Source: Lachnospiraceae bacterium
GTDB lineage: Bacteria; Bacillota; Clostridia; Lachnospirales; Lachnospiraceae
NCBI GenBank assembly: GCA_017399685.1
Contig: JAFQBM010000049.1
Coordinates: 36,662-100,661, forward strand
DNA length: 64,000 nt
Reading direction: 5' to 3'
The notes beneath the pieces are model-generated. The model was not told the origin of the DNA. It saw nothing but the letters and a program-made list of their open reading frames with translations, and ran no database searches. A program made the translations under genes and the position numbers. Positions 34,611 through 43,517 of the stretch are shown here, piece by piece (positions within the stretch are counted from its first letter, which is position 1; each line of letters opens with the position of its first letter).

Positions 34611-35765
34611 TTATCCCTTTATATCACTATTAATATCAATTTTTTTATTCCAAAGAATCACAAAGCCAAATAGCAAAGAACAGACAAGTATCATAATGGA
34701 TTGTCCAATGGTCAGATTTAAACTTAAGTCCATAAAATCAAATAAAGTCTTTATGTACTCTGTAAAATACCATGAGAGCCCTTTGGAAAGAAGTATCCCT
34801 ATGCCATAGGAGAGTAAAATTACAAAAAAACTAATAAAGCTGCAAATAAATCTCCTATTATCATCTGTTAATCCTAATGCTTTATTTATCGCCCAGAATT
34901 TTTGACGTAAATTCAAATAAATATGTATAAAGTCCACCACAACACTCAATGTTATCAACAATAACAATCCAGCACAAATTCCTACAAATGCAATCAGTAA
35001 GAACATTGCATATATGTTATTTCCCCATGAATCCACGATAAAATAATCCTTTTTTAAAGAATGAATAGTTGTCAAAAAAGTATATGGACTGGTATTACAT
35101 CTGGCACGAATCATGATGCTTTTCCCTTGTTCACAAATCAATGTTCCATAAAGTTTTACACTTACATAAGAAGCCGCCAAAGAATGCTCAAAATCACGAT
35201 AAATACCTTTCACATAAAAATCAACGTTACAATCTGTATTCGAAAATCTGACAAGGTCACCCACATTTAACCCCATACTCTGAGCAAGGCTTTCCTCTAT
35301 CCATAAAGGATTTATCTCCTGCACCTCATTGTCTTCCTTGCTCCATTTTTCCCCCGAAATAAGATTTTCATTTATCATAGAAATTTCAACCGTATCATCA
35401 CTAAAGTAATATACAAAGTTTAAAGAAGTGTCGATATCGATATTAGCATTTATTTCTTTTTGCTTCTCATTAAGAGACTCCTCAAACATCGACCAATCCA
35501 TTTCATAAGCAACAATTTCAATTTCTAATGGCAATTTCGTAATATATTCTATATCTTTATAATCAATATTTGAAATTTGAATTTCCCCAAATTCACTATT
35601 TAAAATCTCGTCTTGAATTTCTTTTGGTATATTACACGCCAAACCTGCCATTGCCAGCATAACTCCAAATAACATGCCACATATTACCACATTTACAGCA
35701 AAAAGTTTCTTATTTAGTTTAAATTCATAAGCTGCAAGAATCAATAAATTAAACAGTTTTTTCAT
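34611..35765 (-). CDS. FtsX-like ABC permease
   Basis: 384 aa with the same plan as its neighbour: an N-terminal helix, an extracellular domain of ~200 aa, and three C-terminal helices, with INKALGLTDDNRRFICS as the coupling segment. The start overlaps the end of the ATPase gene by 17 bp. The two permeases probably form a heterodimer. Confidence 0.85.
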   Translation of the reverse strand: MKKLFNLLILAAYEFKLNKKLFAVNVVICGMLFGVMLAMAGLACNIPKEIQDEILNSEFGEIQISNIDYKDIEYITKLPLEIEIVAYEMDWSMFEESLNEKQKEINANIDIDTSLNFVYYFSDDTVEISMINENLISGEKWSKEDNEVQEINPLWIEESLAQSMGLNVGDLVRFSNTDCNVDFYVKGIYRDFEHSLAASYVSVKLYGTLICEQGKSIMIRARCNTSPYTFLTTIHSLKKDYFIVDSWGNNIYAMFLLIAFVGICAGLLLLITLSVVVDFIHIYLNLRQKFWAINKALGLTDDNRRFICSFISFFVILLSYGIGILLSKGLSWYFTEYIKTLFDFMDLSLNLTIGQSIMILVCSLLFGFVILWNKKIDINSDIKG

Positions 35766-36414
35766 TCATAATCTTCCCGTCTTTAAATGTAATACATCTG
35801 TCTGCAATTGCAGCATCCGACTTACTATGTGTCACCATAATAATCGTTTTACCTTCCTTGTTTAGCTGCTTTAAAATTTGCAAAATATTCTGTGTATTTT
35901 GGGAATCCAAATTACCACAAGGTTCATCCGCCAAAATAACCTCCGGTTCATTCACCAATGCTCTTGCAATACAAACTCTTTGCTTTTCACCACCGGAAAG
36001 ATTTTTGGCAAGCTGGTTTATTTTATGTTTCATCTGAACCTTTTTTAGTGTGTTTTCTATCATGACTTTCCTTTGTTTTTCACTATATCCTGCTATTAAT
36101 AATGGAATTTCAACATTTTTATATACCGTATACTCCGGTTCAAGATAAAAATTTTGAAAGATATAACCTAATTTTTGGTTTCTAAATTGTGCAGCTTCTT
36201 TTTTCGATAAATCATCATAATTTATTCCATCAAACATAATAGCACCACTATCTTTCGTATCAATCATTCCTAAAATATTTAAGAATGTAGATTTTCCACT
36301 TCCTGATTCTCCTATGATTGCCAAAAATTCACCGTCTTTTATATCCTCAGAAATTCCATCCAATGCCTTACAATCCTTGCCATATTGTTTTATGATATCA
36401 TAACATTCTATCAT
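35749..36414 (-). CDS. ABC transporter ATPase, MacB/LolD type
   Basis: 221 aa. Walker A GESGSGKST (35-43), Q-loop YIFQNFYLEPEYT, signature LSGGEKQR, Walker B ILADEPCGNLD, and H-loop VTHS. The PCGNLD form is typical of MacB, LolD and FtsE-type ATPases. Energises the two permeases downstream. Follows a lipoprotein gene by 13 bp. Confidence 0.92.
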   Translation of the reverse strand: MIECYDIIKQYGKDCKALDGISEDIKDGEFLAIIGESGSGKSTFLNILGMIDTKDSGAIMFDGINYDDLSKKEAAQFRNQKLGYIFQNFYLEPEYTVYKNVEIPLLIAGYSEKQRKVMIENTLKKVQMKHKINQLAKNLSGGEKQRVCIARALVNEPEVILADEPCGNLDSQNTQNILQILKQLNKEGKTIIMVTHSKSDAAIADRCITFKDGKIMNEKTV

Positions 36415-36427
36415 TTAATTCCCCTCA

Positions 36428-36913
36428 CTACTCAGAAGTTCTTCTAAATTCAACATTATATATTGTAAGCGTCTTATATTTCAAATCATATGTACCATAC
36501 ATTTCGTATTCATTTTCAGTTACAGACTCAAACCAAATAGTCTGAGAAGACTCATCGTATTCTACATTATATTTAAAACTTCCATCCTCAAAGCTACTCC
36601 AATCTATTTCCGAATTGTATTTCGCCCTGATTGCTTCTTTTTCTTCCTCAGCCACTTCCTCAGAACTTTCTTTTTCTAATCTCATAACTTCTTTGTATAC
36701 TTCAAATTCAACTTTTGCATTCTTCATCTCATCAATATTAACATTTTGAAATGTAATTTCTTCTTCATCTATTATGATAGTTGCAAGCGAACCATCTGTA
36801 TTTTCATATTCGAATGTCCCGTAAGATTCTTTTACATTATCAGAATCACCACATGCAGTTAATATAAATGAGAACACACATAATAATACTATTAAAGTTA
36901 TTTTTTTCTTCAT
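36428..36913 (-). CDS. Small lipoprotein heading the ABC operon
   Basis: 161 aa. Signal peptide with lipobox LTAC, lipidated Cys 21. The mature part is acidic and beta-rich (YGTFEYENTDGSLAT, MYGTYDLKYKTLTIYN), lipocalin-like in feel but not recognised. First in a four-gene operon with the ATPase and two permeases; it may capture substrate or protect the cell, as immunity lipoproteins do. The recurrent hairpin motif (36939-36990) ends 25 bp before the start codon. Confidence 0.75.
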   Translation of the reverse strand: MKKKITLIVLLCVFSFILTACGDSDNVKESYGTFEYENTDGSLATIIIDEEEITFQNVNIDEMKNAKVEFEVYKEVMRLEKESSEEVAEEEKEAIRAKYNSEIDWSSFEDGSFKYNVEYDESSQTIWFESVTENEYEMYGTYDLKYKTLTIYNVEFRRTSE

Positions 36914-36938
36914 CGTTTCCTATATCTTCCTTTCGTAA

Positions 36939-36990
36939 GTGGACCTCCCATCATCTAAAGCCAACAGGATTACGGTCACCTTATTTCAAA
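36939..36990 (-). repeat. Recurrent 52-nt hairpin motif, copy 1
   Basis: Minus strand order: TTTGAAATAAGG, GACCGTAATCC, TTGGCTTTAGATGATGGG, GGTCCAC. Shared with copies at 39015-39063 and 59478-59529. Ends 25 nt before the lipoprotein start codon, next to its ribosome site. See findings. Confidence 0.8.
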
Positions 36991-37182
36991 ACTTACTAAA
37001 AAGTATCGTAACAGAAAAACAAATCATTTACAACCACCACATAAAGTTAAACAATACATTTTTAACTATGTATTTCATTAAAAATATTGTGCAATAACAA
37101 CATTTTATTACCTGTTTCTAAACCAACATGATTCATATTATTCATGATATTGTTTTTAAGAGGTATTTAGGTATCTCATACC

Positions 37183-38178
37183 CTATCCATGTAGCTCATT
37201 CTCCACAACCTTATTTACCTCTTCTCTCGTAGGATAAGACACTATCGCTCCTTTTCTTTGTACACTAAATCCGCTAAAAGCATTGGCAAATTCCAAATAT
37301 CTTCTTAGGTTTTCTTCTGAAAGATTAGATACCTTCTCTGCCGTAATTTCATCCTGAAACAGGCAATACAAAAAAGCTCCCATAAATCCATCACCTGCCC
37401 CGGTTGTATCTATGGCAGTTACCTTTTTTCCCTGTACTGCTGCCTTTGCATTTTTCGTAAATGCCTTTGCTCCCTTGGCACCTTCGGTATAAAGAATTAA
37501 CTTCACATTTCCCTGAAATAATTCTTCCAAACCTTGCGATATATTCGTTTTCCCCGTAATGGGTTCCAATTCCTCATCGGAAATTTTAATGATATTTGCC
37601 AAGGGTAAAAATTCTTTTACTGCCTTTATCATAGATTCCTCATCATTCCACAAGGCAGGGCGCAAATTAGGGTCAAAACTAATTAACATATCCTGTTCCT
37701 TTGCATATTGGATTGCTTTTTTATGAGCATATTTCATTGGAAACTCTCCTAATGATACGGAACAAAAATGTAATGCATAACCAGATTGAAACCATTCCTT
37801 TTGCAAATCTTCCTCCGAAAATAACATATCTGCTCCCGGATTTCGAAAGAAAGAAAACTCTCGGTTTCCATCCTCTTTTAATGCTACAAAAGCAAGGGAG
37901 GTATTGGCTTTTTCCGTCCTTTTGATACAATCACACTGAATATCATATTTTTCAAATTCACTGATGATTTTATCCCCAAAAGGGTCCTTTCCTAACTGGG
38001 TAATCATTCTGCTCCTGCCACCCAGCTTCGAAAATGCTCCACAAACATTCGCCGGAGCCCCACCCACTGCTGGCTGGAATGCAGTCACATCCTGAATTCT
38101 CTTTCCGGTTTCACCAGGAAGAAAATCAATCAAAGCCTCACCTATGGCAATTAGTTCTGTTTTTTCTCTTGTCTTCAT
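37183..38178 (-). CDS. Fructokinase, PfkB family
   Basis: 331 aa. The N-terminal GGAPANVCGAFSKLG (39-53) is the first PfkB signature, and DTTGAGDGF (257-265) the second, with catalytic Asp 263 and the anion hole. ELIAIGEALIDF is the usual opening strand. Members phosphorylate fructose or related sugars in the cytosol with ATP. No sugar transporter adjoins it, so the substrate is assigned from similarity to fructokinases only. Confidence 0.88.
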   Translation of the reverse strand: MKTREKTELIAIGEALIDFLPGETGKRIQDVTAFQPAVGGAPANVCGAFSKLGGRSRMITQLGKDPFGDKIISEFEKYDIQCDCIKRTEKANTSLAFVALKEDGNREFSFFRNPGADMLFSEEDLQKEWFQSGYALHFCSVSLGEFPMKYAHKKAIQYAKEQDMLISFDPNLRPALWNDEESMIKAVKEFLPLANIIKISDEELEPITGKTNISQGLEELFQGNVKLILYTEGAKGAKAFTKNAKAAVQGKKVTAIDTTGAGDGFMGAFLYCLFQDEITAEKVSNLSEENLRRYLEFANAFSGFSVQRKGAIVSYPTREEVNKVVENELHG

Positions 38179-38236
38179 ACAAATCCCTGCCTTTTCAATC
38201 TTATAAGGGATGCCAAGTCTTTAGCATCCCTTTTAT

Positions 38237-38992
38237 CTATATATACTGTATCTCCAATTGTCCAAAAGCGGACTCGCCTTTTATTACAAATACCTTACCA
38301 CTTTCTCCTGTTGGTCGTCCTACTTCTGTTACATTTCCAAAACTCTTGGTTACTTCCACTCTTGTTTCCCATTCTTTTGGTATAAAAAGTGTCATTTTTC
38401 CAAAGGCATTATCCACCTTTGCCATGGCTTTTCCATCACTGATTTCTGCATTGTCAAAATATACCATAAGACTTCCAAAGGCATTTTGCAAATCAGCTAA
38501 TTTTAAAGATTTGCTGTTTACATATTTCACAGAACTGCCAAAGGATACATCACATCGAAACATTTCATCTTCCTCTACCTGTACATCAGAAAGGCAGCCA
38601 TTGTTTCTTTTTTTATTATCATGTTCTATGTTAAAATCCACAGAAATATGGTCTTCGTGCTTTTTCTTAAATATCATGTTAAGTCCAATGGAGCCAAGCA
38701 GTGCTGCCCCAAGTACCGGCCATGGGGTAATAGATTCTATCCCAAGAGCCTCATCGAATAAAATTGCTCCGAATGCCAAAGAAAATAACATTCCGCCCCA
38801 ACGAAGTTTTAACAGACTTTCGATAAACCATGCAATTAACAAGATGGAAAACGAAATCGTCCAACCACTGACATCTCCGAAATATCCCATCCCTCCTATG
38901 ATGATAAAGGCTGCTGCTGCCAGCAGGAAAATTCCCCAAAATACATTTTTTCTTCTTATTTTATCTTTCATTTCATTCACCAAACCTTTCAT
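38237..38992 (-). CDS. LiaF-like membrane protein (DUF5668 plus LiaF C-terminal domain)
   Basis: 251 aa. Four short helices near residues 17-100 (NVFWGIFLLAAAAFIIIG, WTISFSILLIAWFIESLL, and others) match the DUF5668/LiaF membrane part. The C-terminus (VSFGSSVKYVNSKSL, NAFGSLMVYFDNAEI, NAFGKMTLFIPKEWETRVE) is the beta-helix of cell wall-active antibiotic response proteins. The LytTR gene upstream likely controls it. The recurrent motif ends 22 bp upstream. Start may be ATG 38992 or the in-frame ATG 38971. Confidence 0.88.
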   Translation of the reverse strand: MKGLVNEMKDKIRRKNVFWGIFLLAAAAFIIIGGMGYFGDVSGWTISFSILLIAWFIESLLKLRWGGMLFSLAFGAILFDEALGIESITPWPVLGAALLGSIGLNMIFKKKHEDHISVDFNIEHDNKKRNNGCLSDVQVEEDEMFRCDVSFGSSVKYVNSKSLKLADLQNAFGSLMVYFDNAEISDGKAMAKVDNAFGKMTLFIPKEWETRVEVTKSFGNVTEVGRPTGESGKVFVIKGESAFGQLEIQYI

Positions 38993-39014
38993 TTTTACTC
39001 ATAAATCATAGCCT

Positions 39015-39063
39015 GTGACCCCATCGCCTAATGCCAATGGGATTACCGTTACATTATTTCAAA
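39015..39063 (-). repeat. Recurrent 52-nt hairpin motif, copy 2
   Basis: Minus strand order: TTTGAAATAATG, AACGGTAATCCCATTGGCA, TTAGGCGATGGGGTCAC. Ends 22 nt before the LiaF-like start codon. Confidence 0.8.
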
Positions 39064-39115
39064 CCCATAAAAACTTATTTTCATGCTAATTCGTTTCTTC
39101 TTATAATTCTATCTT

Positions 39116-39589
39116 TCACGAATCATACCGTTTCATTTTTCTCTTTTCGTCTAACCTGGCAATTAACGCCTTATAATAGTTCCTTGAAACATATATTTGC
39201 TTATGACATCCGGCAAATTCCACAATACTGGAAGATGTAATATTTTTTGTAATAGAATATATATGGTCCAAATTTACAATGGTGGATTTTGATACTCTCA
39301 TAAAATGCCTTGGTAATAAATCCTCTAATTCATAAAGCTTGTACTCCGTCTCATACATTTCTTTTGCTGTATGGGCCCAGATCTGTTTGTTTTCGGTTTC
39401 AAAAAACAATATCTTTTCCAAAGGCATATAATAAGATTTTTCTCCTTTATGCAGCAGGATATCTCTTCCACTGTTTGTCTGCTCTGCCAATAAATTTTGT
39501 AATTTTATAATATTTTCGTCCAGTCTCTGGCATCTGATAATGATACATTCCTCGCTTAATCCTTCCTCAACTTCAATTACTACCTTCAT
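39116..39589 (-). CDS. LytTR-type DNA-binding regulator
   Basis: 157 aa from ATG 39589 (AAAGGGGG upstream). No receiver domain; a short N-terminal region is followed by a LytTR domain: MPLEKILFFETENKQIWAH, LYELEDLLPRHFMRVSKST and IVNLDHIYSI. Stand-alone LytTR proteins commonly sit before small membrane proteins and control them. Here the LiaF-like gene follows after 123 bp that contain the recurrent motif. Confidence 0.9.
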   Translation of the reverse strand: MKVVIEVEEGLSEECIIIRCQRLDENIIKLQNLLAEQTNSGRDILLHKGEKSYYMPLEKILFFETENKQIWAHTAKEMYETEYKLYELEDLLPRHFMRVSKSTIVNLDHIYSITKNITSSSIVEFAGCHKQIYVSRNYYKALIARLDEKRKMKRYDS

Positions 39590-39807
39590 ATCATGCCCCC
39601 TTTCTTTTCCCATTGATGCCCTAAGACTTTTTATAACAGCTGTTGTAATAGATGTTAGAAATCAAAAAAGCTTTTCTTTGTAAGAAGTTTTTGGCTTTTT
39701 GCCACTCACATCTAACTATAGGCTAAGTATAACATTCAAAAAATATTTGTAAATAGGTTTCAACCAACAGGTAAAAAAACGGAACCAAGATGTCAAAATA
39801 CCATTTC

Positions 39808-41127
39808 TTACATGTCGTTTACCGGCTTAGCCGAATATTTTAATAATACAACCCCAATTATTGCAACCATCCCTTCCGTAACAAGTAACGCAAGCCATAC
39901 TCCGGTAATCGTAAAAAGATAAGACATGAAAAATGCCATTGGTATCATCAGTACAAATCCCCTTGCCAAAGATATCACTTGTGATTCTAATGCTCTTTGA
40001 ATAGAGGAAAAATACGTTGCCAAAACGATATTAAATCCCATGAAAGGTGTTGCCGTAAAATATAATTTTAATCCCCACACTGCAATTTCCTGAAGCTTCA
40101 TGTTTTGCTCATTGTTAAATATGCTTACAATCGGATTTGCCAGAAGGAAAATCACTAAATAAATGCTGATGGAAACAAAAATTACAGTTCCTAAAGCATA
40201 TCGAAACATCTGCTTCCTATTATCCTTGTCCTTATTTCCATAGGCACGACTGGTAAGTGGCTGCATTCCTTGGGCGATTCCGGTAAAAATAGAACTTACC
40301 ACCAAAGATAAATTCGCAATGACTCCATAAGCTGCTACTCCTACGTTGCCTTGTATCCCTAAAATAATAGAATTAAATACTATCATTACAATTCCGGAAG
40401 CCACTTCCGTAATAAAAGAAGGAACGCCTAAGGTCAGGATATCAGAAAAAAATTTGAAAGACGGCTGTGTTAGTACAAAATGAATCTGACTTTTTTTCGT
40501 AATCCAATGTCCTGACAATATACATATGCTGATAACAGGAGCAAGTCCTGTAGCGAATACTGCTCCGAAAATGCCCATGTTCAATGGAAAAATAAAAATG
40601 TAGTCTAATACAATGTTAGAAAAACTGCCTACAAGCATTGCAATCATAGAAAATCTGGGATTTCCGTCATTCCTTACAAAACAAACAAGAATGTCATTCA
40701 GTATAAATGCGGGAGAAAATAATAGAATATACTTAATATAAGTCTGGGTCATGAAAAAAGCTTCCTTGTCTGCCCCTAAAAATCTTGTGATTTCCTCTGT
40801 AAAACCAATCCCAAGTAACAGGAAAAAGGTACTTAAAATTCCTGCCAGATAAATCCCATGAACAAAAACTTTTTGGGCATTTTTTTCAGACTTTTCCCCT
40901 CTGAAAATAGAATATCTGGTTGCTCCACCCATTCCAATCATTAACCCGCTTCCGTGGACAAAACTATAAATAGGAATTGCCAGATTCAATGCAGTAAGCC
41001 CATTGGTTCCAAGACCTTTTGAAACAAAGAAGGTGTCCGCCAATATATAACAAGATAAACCTATCATACCTATTACATTCGTGATTACATAATATAAAAA
41101 TTCCTTTAACGATGATTGCTGTTTCAT
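39808..41127 (-). CDS. MATE family efflux transporter (MepA-like)
   Basis: 439 aa, about twelve predicted helices. N-terminal NVIGMIGLSCYILADTFFVS and LTALNLAIPIYSFVHGSGLM are typical of the MepA/DinF branch; IAQGMQPLTSRAYG marks the second half. Exports cations or drugs using Na+ or H+. AGGAGG precedes ATG 41127. A probable guanidine-IV riboswitch with a terminator lies upstream, suggesting guanidinium or a guanidino compound as inducer. Confidence 0.92.
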   Translation of the reverse strand: MKQQSSLKEFLYYVITNVIGMIGLSCYILADTFFVSKGLGTNGLTALNLAIPIYSFVHGSGLMIGMGGATRYSIFRGEKSEKNAQKVFVHGIYLAGILSTFFLLLGIGFTEEITRFLGADKEAFFMTQTYIKYILLFSPAFILNDILVCFVRNDGNPRFSMIAMLVGSFSNIVLDYIFIFPLNMGIFGAVFATGLAPVISICILSGHWITKKSQIHFVLTQPSFKFFSDILTLGVPSFITEVASGIVMIVFNSIILGIQGNVGVAAYGVIANLSLVVSSIFTGIAQGMQPLTSRAYGNKDKDNRKQMFRYALGTVIFVSISIYLVIFLLANPIVSIFNNEQNMKLQEIAVWGLKLYFTATPFMGFNIVLATYFSSIQRALESQVISLARGFVLMIPMAFFMSYLFTITGVWLALLVTEGMVAIIGVVLLKYSAKPVNDM

Positions 41128-41224
41128 ACTTCCTCCTAAAACTGCCCAATTAAAATAACTTCTTACCTATTCCTGATATGGGTAACTCTCAATTTACACC
41201 ACATCTTTTCTCTCATTTGCAAAG

Positions 41225-41318
41225 AAAAAACCGCACTTCCTATCTTCTAAGACCTAACGATAGAAAGTCCGGCGTTTTTCTCCCTTTTACCCGGTGGCAA
41301 AAGAGCGTCCGTTTAATT
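41225..41318 (-). ncRNA. Probable guanidine-IV (mepA motif) riboswitch with terminator
   Basis: Minus strand: a hairpin CTCTTTTGCC/GGTAAAAGGGAG (41305-41280) with loop containing CACCGG, then ACGCCGGAC, then a terminator CCGGACTTTCTATC/GATAGGAAGTGCGG (41272-41231) and TTTTTT. The CCGG in the loop can pair with the downstream CCGG, which is also the base of the terminator stem, so ligand binding would block termination. Position before a mepA-like gene fits the known class; consensus recalled from memory. Confidence 0.7.
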
Positions 41319-41325
41319 TTTGCTT

Positions 41326-41354
41326 ATCATATCACATCACTTTAAAATTTGCAA
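41326..41354 (-). promoter_or_regulatory. Promoter of the MATE leader
   Basis: Minus strand TTGCAA (41354-41349), 17-nt spacer, TATGAT (41331-41326); start near 41319. Confidence 0.7.
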
Positions 41355-41491
41355 TTCTATTTTTCACATAATGATAGCGAAACCATGTAATTTATGTTAA
41401 AATAAAGAAAATGAGAGCCTTCACGAACTTCCTCATGAAAATCTCACTATCCACATTTTAACTTCATTTACACATAAAAAGGGGTGATACT

Positions 41492-41953
41492 ATGATAGGT
41501 GCAGTAGGAATGAGTAATACTTATATGGGTTCTGTTACAAATCATTATACGAACCCGGTCAATACGAAAAATGTCACGGGCGATGCTGAAAAAGTGCAAT
41601 CCGGCGAATGTCAGACTTGTAAAAACAGAAAGTATAAAGACGGTTCAGATGAAATGGTATCTTTTAAGACACCTGGGCATATTTCCCCGGAAGAATCTTT
41701 TTCTAAAGTTATGTCACATGAAAAAGAGCATGTTTCCAATGCGGTTGCAGAAGGACGAAAAAATAACAAAGACCTGGTTTCTGTTTCAGTCTCCCTACAG
41801 ACTGCAGTTTGTCCGGAATGCGGAGATTCCTATGTTTCCGGTGGAACTACCAGTAGTGTAATGAGAACCTACAAAGATGACCCATACAGTCAGAACAGAA
41901 AATCCTATGAACAGGAAGCTACTAAAGGTAAGAATATTGATTATGTAGCATAA
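41492..41953 (+). CDS. SprA-related metalloprotease-like protein
   Basis: 153 aa. A central HEKEHV at about residue 72 gives an HExxH metal site, within KVMSHEKEHVSNAVAEGR. Two Cys pairs (CQTC near residue 32 and CPEC near residue 109) could bind zinc. The C-terminus QNRKSYEQEA is typical of the SprA-related family, whose function is unknown. AAAGGGGTG precedes the ATG. Monocistronic. Confidence 0.75.
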   Translation: MIGAVGMSNTYMGSVTNHYTNPVNTKNVTGDAEKVQSGECQTCKNRKYKDGSDEMVSFKTPGHISPEESFSKVMSHEKEHVSNAVAEGRKNNKDLVSVSVSLQTAVCPECGDSYVSGGTTSSVMRTYKDDPYSQNRKSYEQEATKGKNIDYVA

Positions 41954-41956
41954 ATT

Positions 41957-42055
41957 AAAGAAGCTGTTACATGAAATAATACAGGATATCCCTATTTTCT
42001 AGTGAAAGGCTAAGCATATCTTGTAAAAATTTCTTAATGTGACAGCTTCTTTTTT
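41957..42055 (+). terminator. Long hairpin terminator
   Basis: AAAGAAGCTGT.ACAT pairs with ATGT.ACAGCTTCTT across ~70 nt that can fold further, followed by T6. It ends the SprA-like gene and may also serve the convergent gene. Confidence 0.75.
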
Positions 42056-42070
42056 GCTCGAACATCGCAA

Positions 42071-42499
42071 TCACATATTAAATTCTCTCATAAAAAAAAA
42101 TGATTCCATACATTTATTTTTTACATAAATTCCTTCGTCGCCAATATTGGTTTCATTGTAAATTCGGGCAAGTGGATGCATTTTTCTTTGTTCTCCCGCT
42201 TCAGTCTGTAATATGAGAAATACCCTTCTTTTCCCGTGGGGCCGTTTATACTTATCTACAACCGTGGCTCTTGTTATTGTTATGTTATCTTTCTCTACAT
42301 CCAGTTTAAATCGAATCCGTGGATAACATGCCCAAAGAAACAACGCTACGCCAAATACAAACATAACAGGAACTCTTCCCTGTCCCAAGGAGGTGAATCC
42401 TTTTATGATACACCACGCACTTACAAACAAATACAGCATCATCGAACCATTCATCATTCTTTTCGAAATCACATGCTTCATTTCATCTGTCAATACCAT
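42071..42499 (-). CDS. Small membrane protein, unknown
   Basis: 142 aa. Two helices (GSMMLYLFVSAWCIIKGF and VPVMFVFGVALFLWACY), then a cytosolic beta-rich domain (DNITITRATVVDKYKRPHG, RRVFLILQTEAGEQ). Not recognised. The start at 42499 has AGGATGGG upstream at a long distance. Convergent with the SprA-like gene. Confidence 0.65.
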   Translation of the reverse strand: MVLTDEMKHVISKRMMNGSMMLYLFVSAWCIIKGFTSLGQGRVPVMFVFGVALFLWACYPRIRFKLDVEKDNITITRATVVDKYKRPHGKRRVFLILQTEAGEQRKMHPLARIYNETNIGDEGIYVKNKCMESFFFMREFNM

Positions 42500-42732
42500 A
42501 ATTCTACACCCATCCTTTCCTTATTTCTCTTTCTTTATTATCCATCATTTTTTCCCTTTTGCCAATACATTTTTACTATTTTTATTCTATTTCTAAAACC
42601 TTAATAAAATATGTAGTTGTTAAGTTTTTAATTCCATGTTACCATAATCATGGTGGTCTTGAAAATATGTGATTGTTTGTTGTGGTGACTTAACGATACT
42701 TCATAAATTCAAAAAACTGCTATATTTTTTAT

Positions 42733-42806
42733 TTTCATGTATTTAATATTTCAAACTTTGAACTAGCCGTCGCGTGGCGACTTGGTACAATCAAAAATAC
42801 ATGAAA
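42733..42806. repeat. Hairpin element with TIRs
   Basis: TTTCATGTATTT (42733-42744) and AAATACATGAAA (42795-42806) pair perfectly and enclose a GC-rich core with GTCG-CGTGG-CGAC. Resembles the larger element at 56210-56352 in design. Confidence 0.75.
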
Positions 42807-42810
42807 GCAA

Positions 42811-42850
42811 GGAAAATGTAGTCATTATTTTAATAATGACTACATTTTCC
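42811..42850. repeat. Perfect 19-bp inverted repeat
   Basis: GGAAAATGTAGTCATTATT and its exact complement are separated by two bases. It lies 54 bp before the next start codon and has no T-run, so it is not a clear terminator. Confidence 0.9.
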
Positions 42851-42903
42851 CTATTCTTCTATAAGATACTGTTAGAATAAAAATAAAAGAAAGGATGAAA
42901 GTT

Positions 42904-43479
42904 ATGGGAAAAATAATCATTTCCAGAGAAAATGACAAAGGAAAAACATCTTCCATCTGGTTAAGTATGATTGTCACTGCCTTAATTGGAGGCTTCGGTG
43001 GAATTCCTATCGGTGCTATTTTAAGCGGTGTAATGCAGAATGTTCTTGATGATAGTTCCGCCCCTGTCATGTATGGCTTTTTTGCATTGCCTATTGTATT
43101 AGGCATGATAATTGTATTATTTGTTGTAATGAAAGATATGGATTTAAAAAGTCATACCCATTGTTTCGAGTGCAAACATAAATTGCAGGCTGTAACAGAA
43201 CTGGACGCACTTTTTTATATTCCGGCAGAAGAAGACCAGAAATATGAGAATCCGCTTCCATATCTGGCGCAAAACATGATACGGATTTCCTCTGTTCAGG
43301 ATATCCCTCCTAAGAAAAGAGGATGTTATGTTTGCTGTTATTCCTGCCCAAACTGCTCGAACCGTATCGTAAGAATTGCTGATTTTCTCCCAAAACCAGG
43401 AAGTTGTCAATGGAAAGAATCCTATTATTTTGACCTACAGGAATTCGTTACGGCACGAGGAAAAAATGACTTAATATAA
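42904..43479 (+). CDS. Membrane protein with a Cys-rich zinc-binding tail
   Basis: 191 aa from ATG 42904 (AAAGGA eight bases upstream; ATG 42895 is the alternative). Two helices (SMIVTALIGGFGGIPIGAIL and FFALPIVLGMIIVLFVVM) are followed by a cytosolic region with Cys pairs FECKH, CYVCCYSC and CPNC, likely one or two zinc ribbons. Not recognised. The next gene starts 38 bp downstream, so they form a two-gene operon. Confidence 0.7.
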   Translation: MGKIIISRENDKGKTSSIWLSMIVTALIGGFGGIPIGAILSGVMQNVLDDSSAPVMYGFFALPIVLGMIIVLFVVMKDMDLKSHTHCFECKHKLQAVTELDALFYIPAEEDQKYENPLPYLAQNMIRISSVQDIPPKKRGCYVCCYSCPNCSNRIVRIADFLPKPGSCQWKESYYFDLQEFVTARGKNDLI

Positions 43480-43517
43480 AGATTCCATTAAAGACTATAT
43501 AGAAAGGAAACACTTAC

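Noticed and set aside
38034..39011. Long 325-codon plus-strand open frame
   Set aside because: It lies antisense over the fructokinase start and the whole LiaF-like gene, has no ribosome site, and its composition (Pro, Ser, Phe rich) is that of a shadow frame.
41280..41305. Cobalamin or TPP riboswitch before the MATE gene
   Set aside because: GCCACCGG recalls part of the B12 box, but the leader is far too short and lacks the other conserved parts; the two-hairpin guanidine-IV layout fits better.
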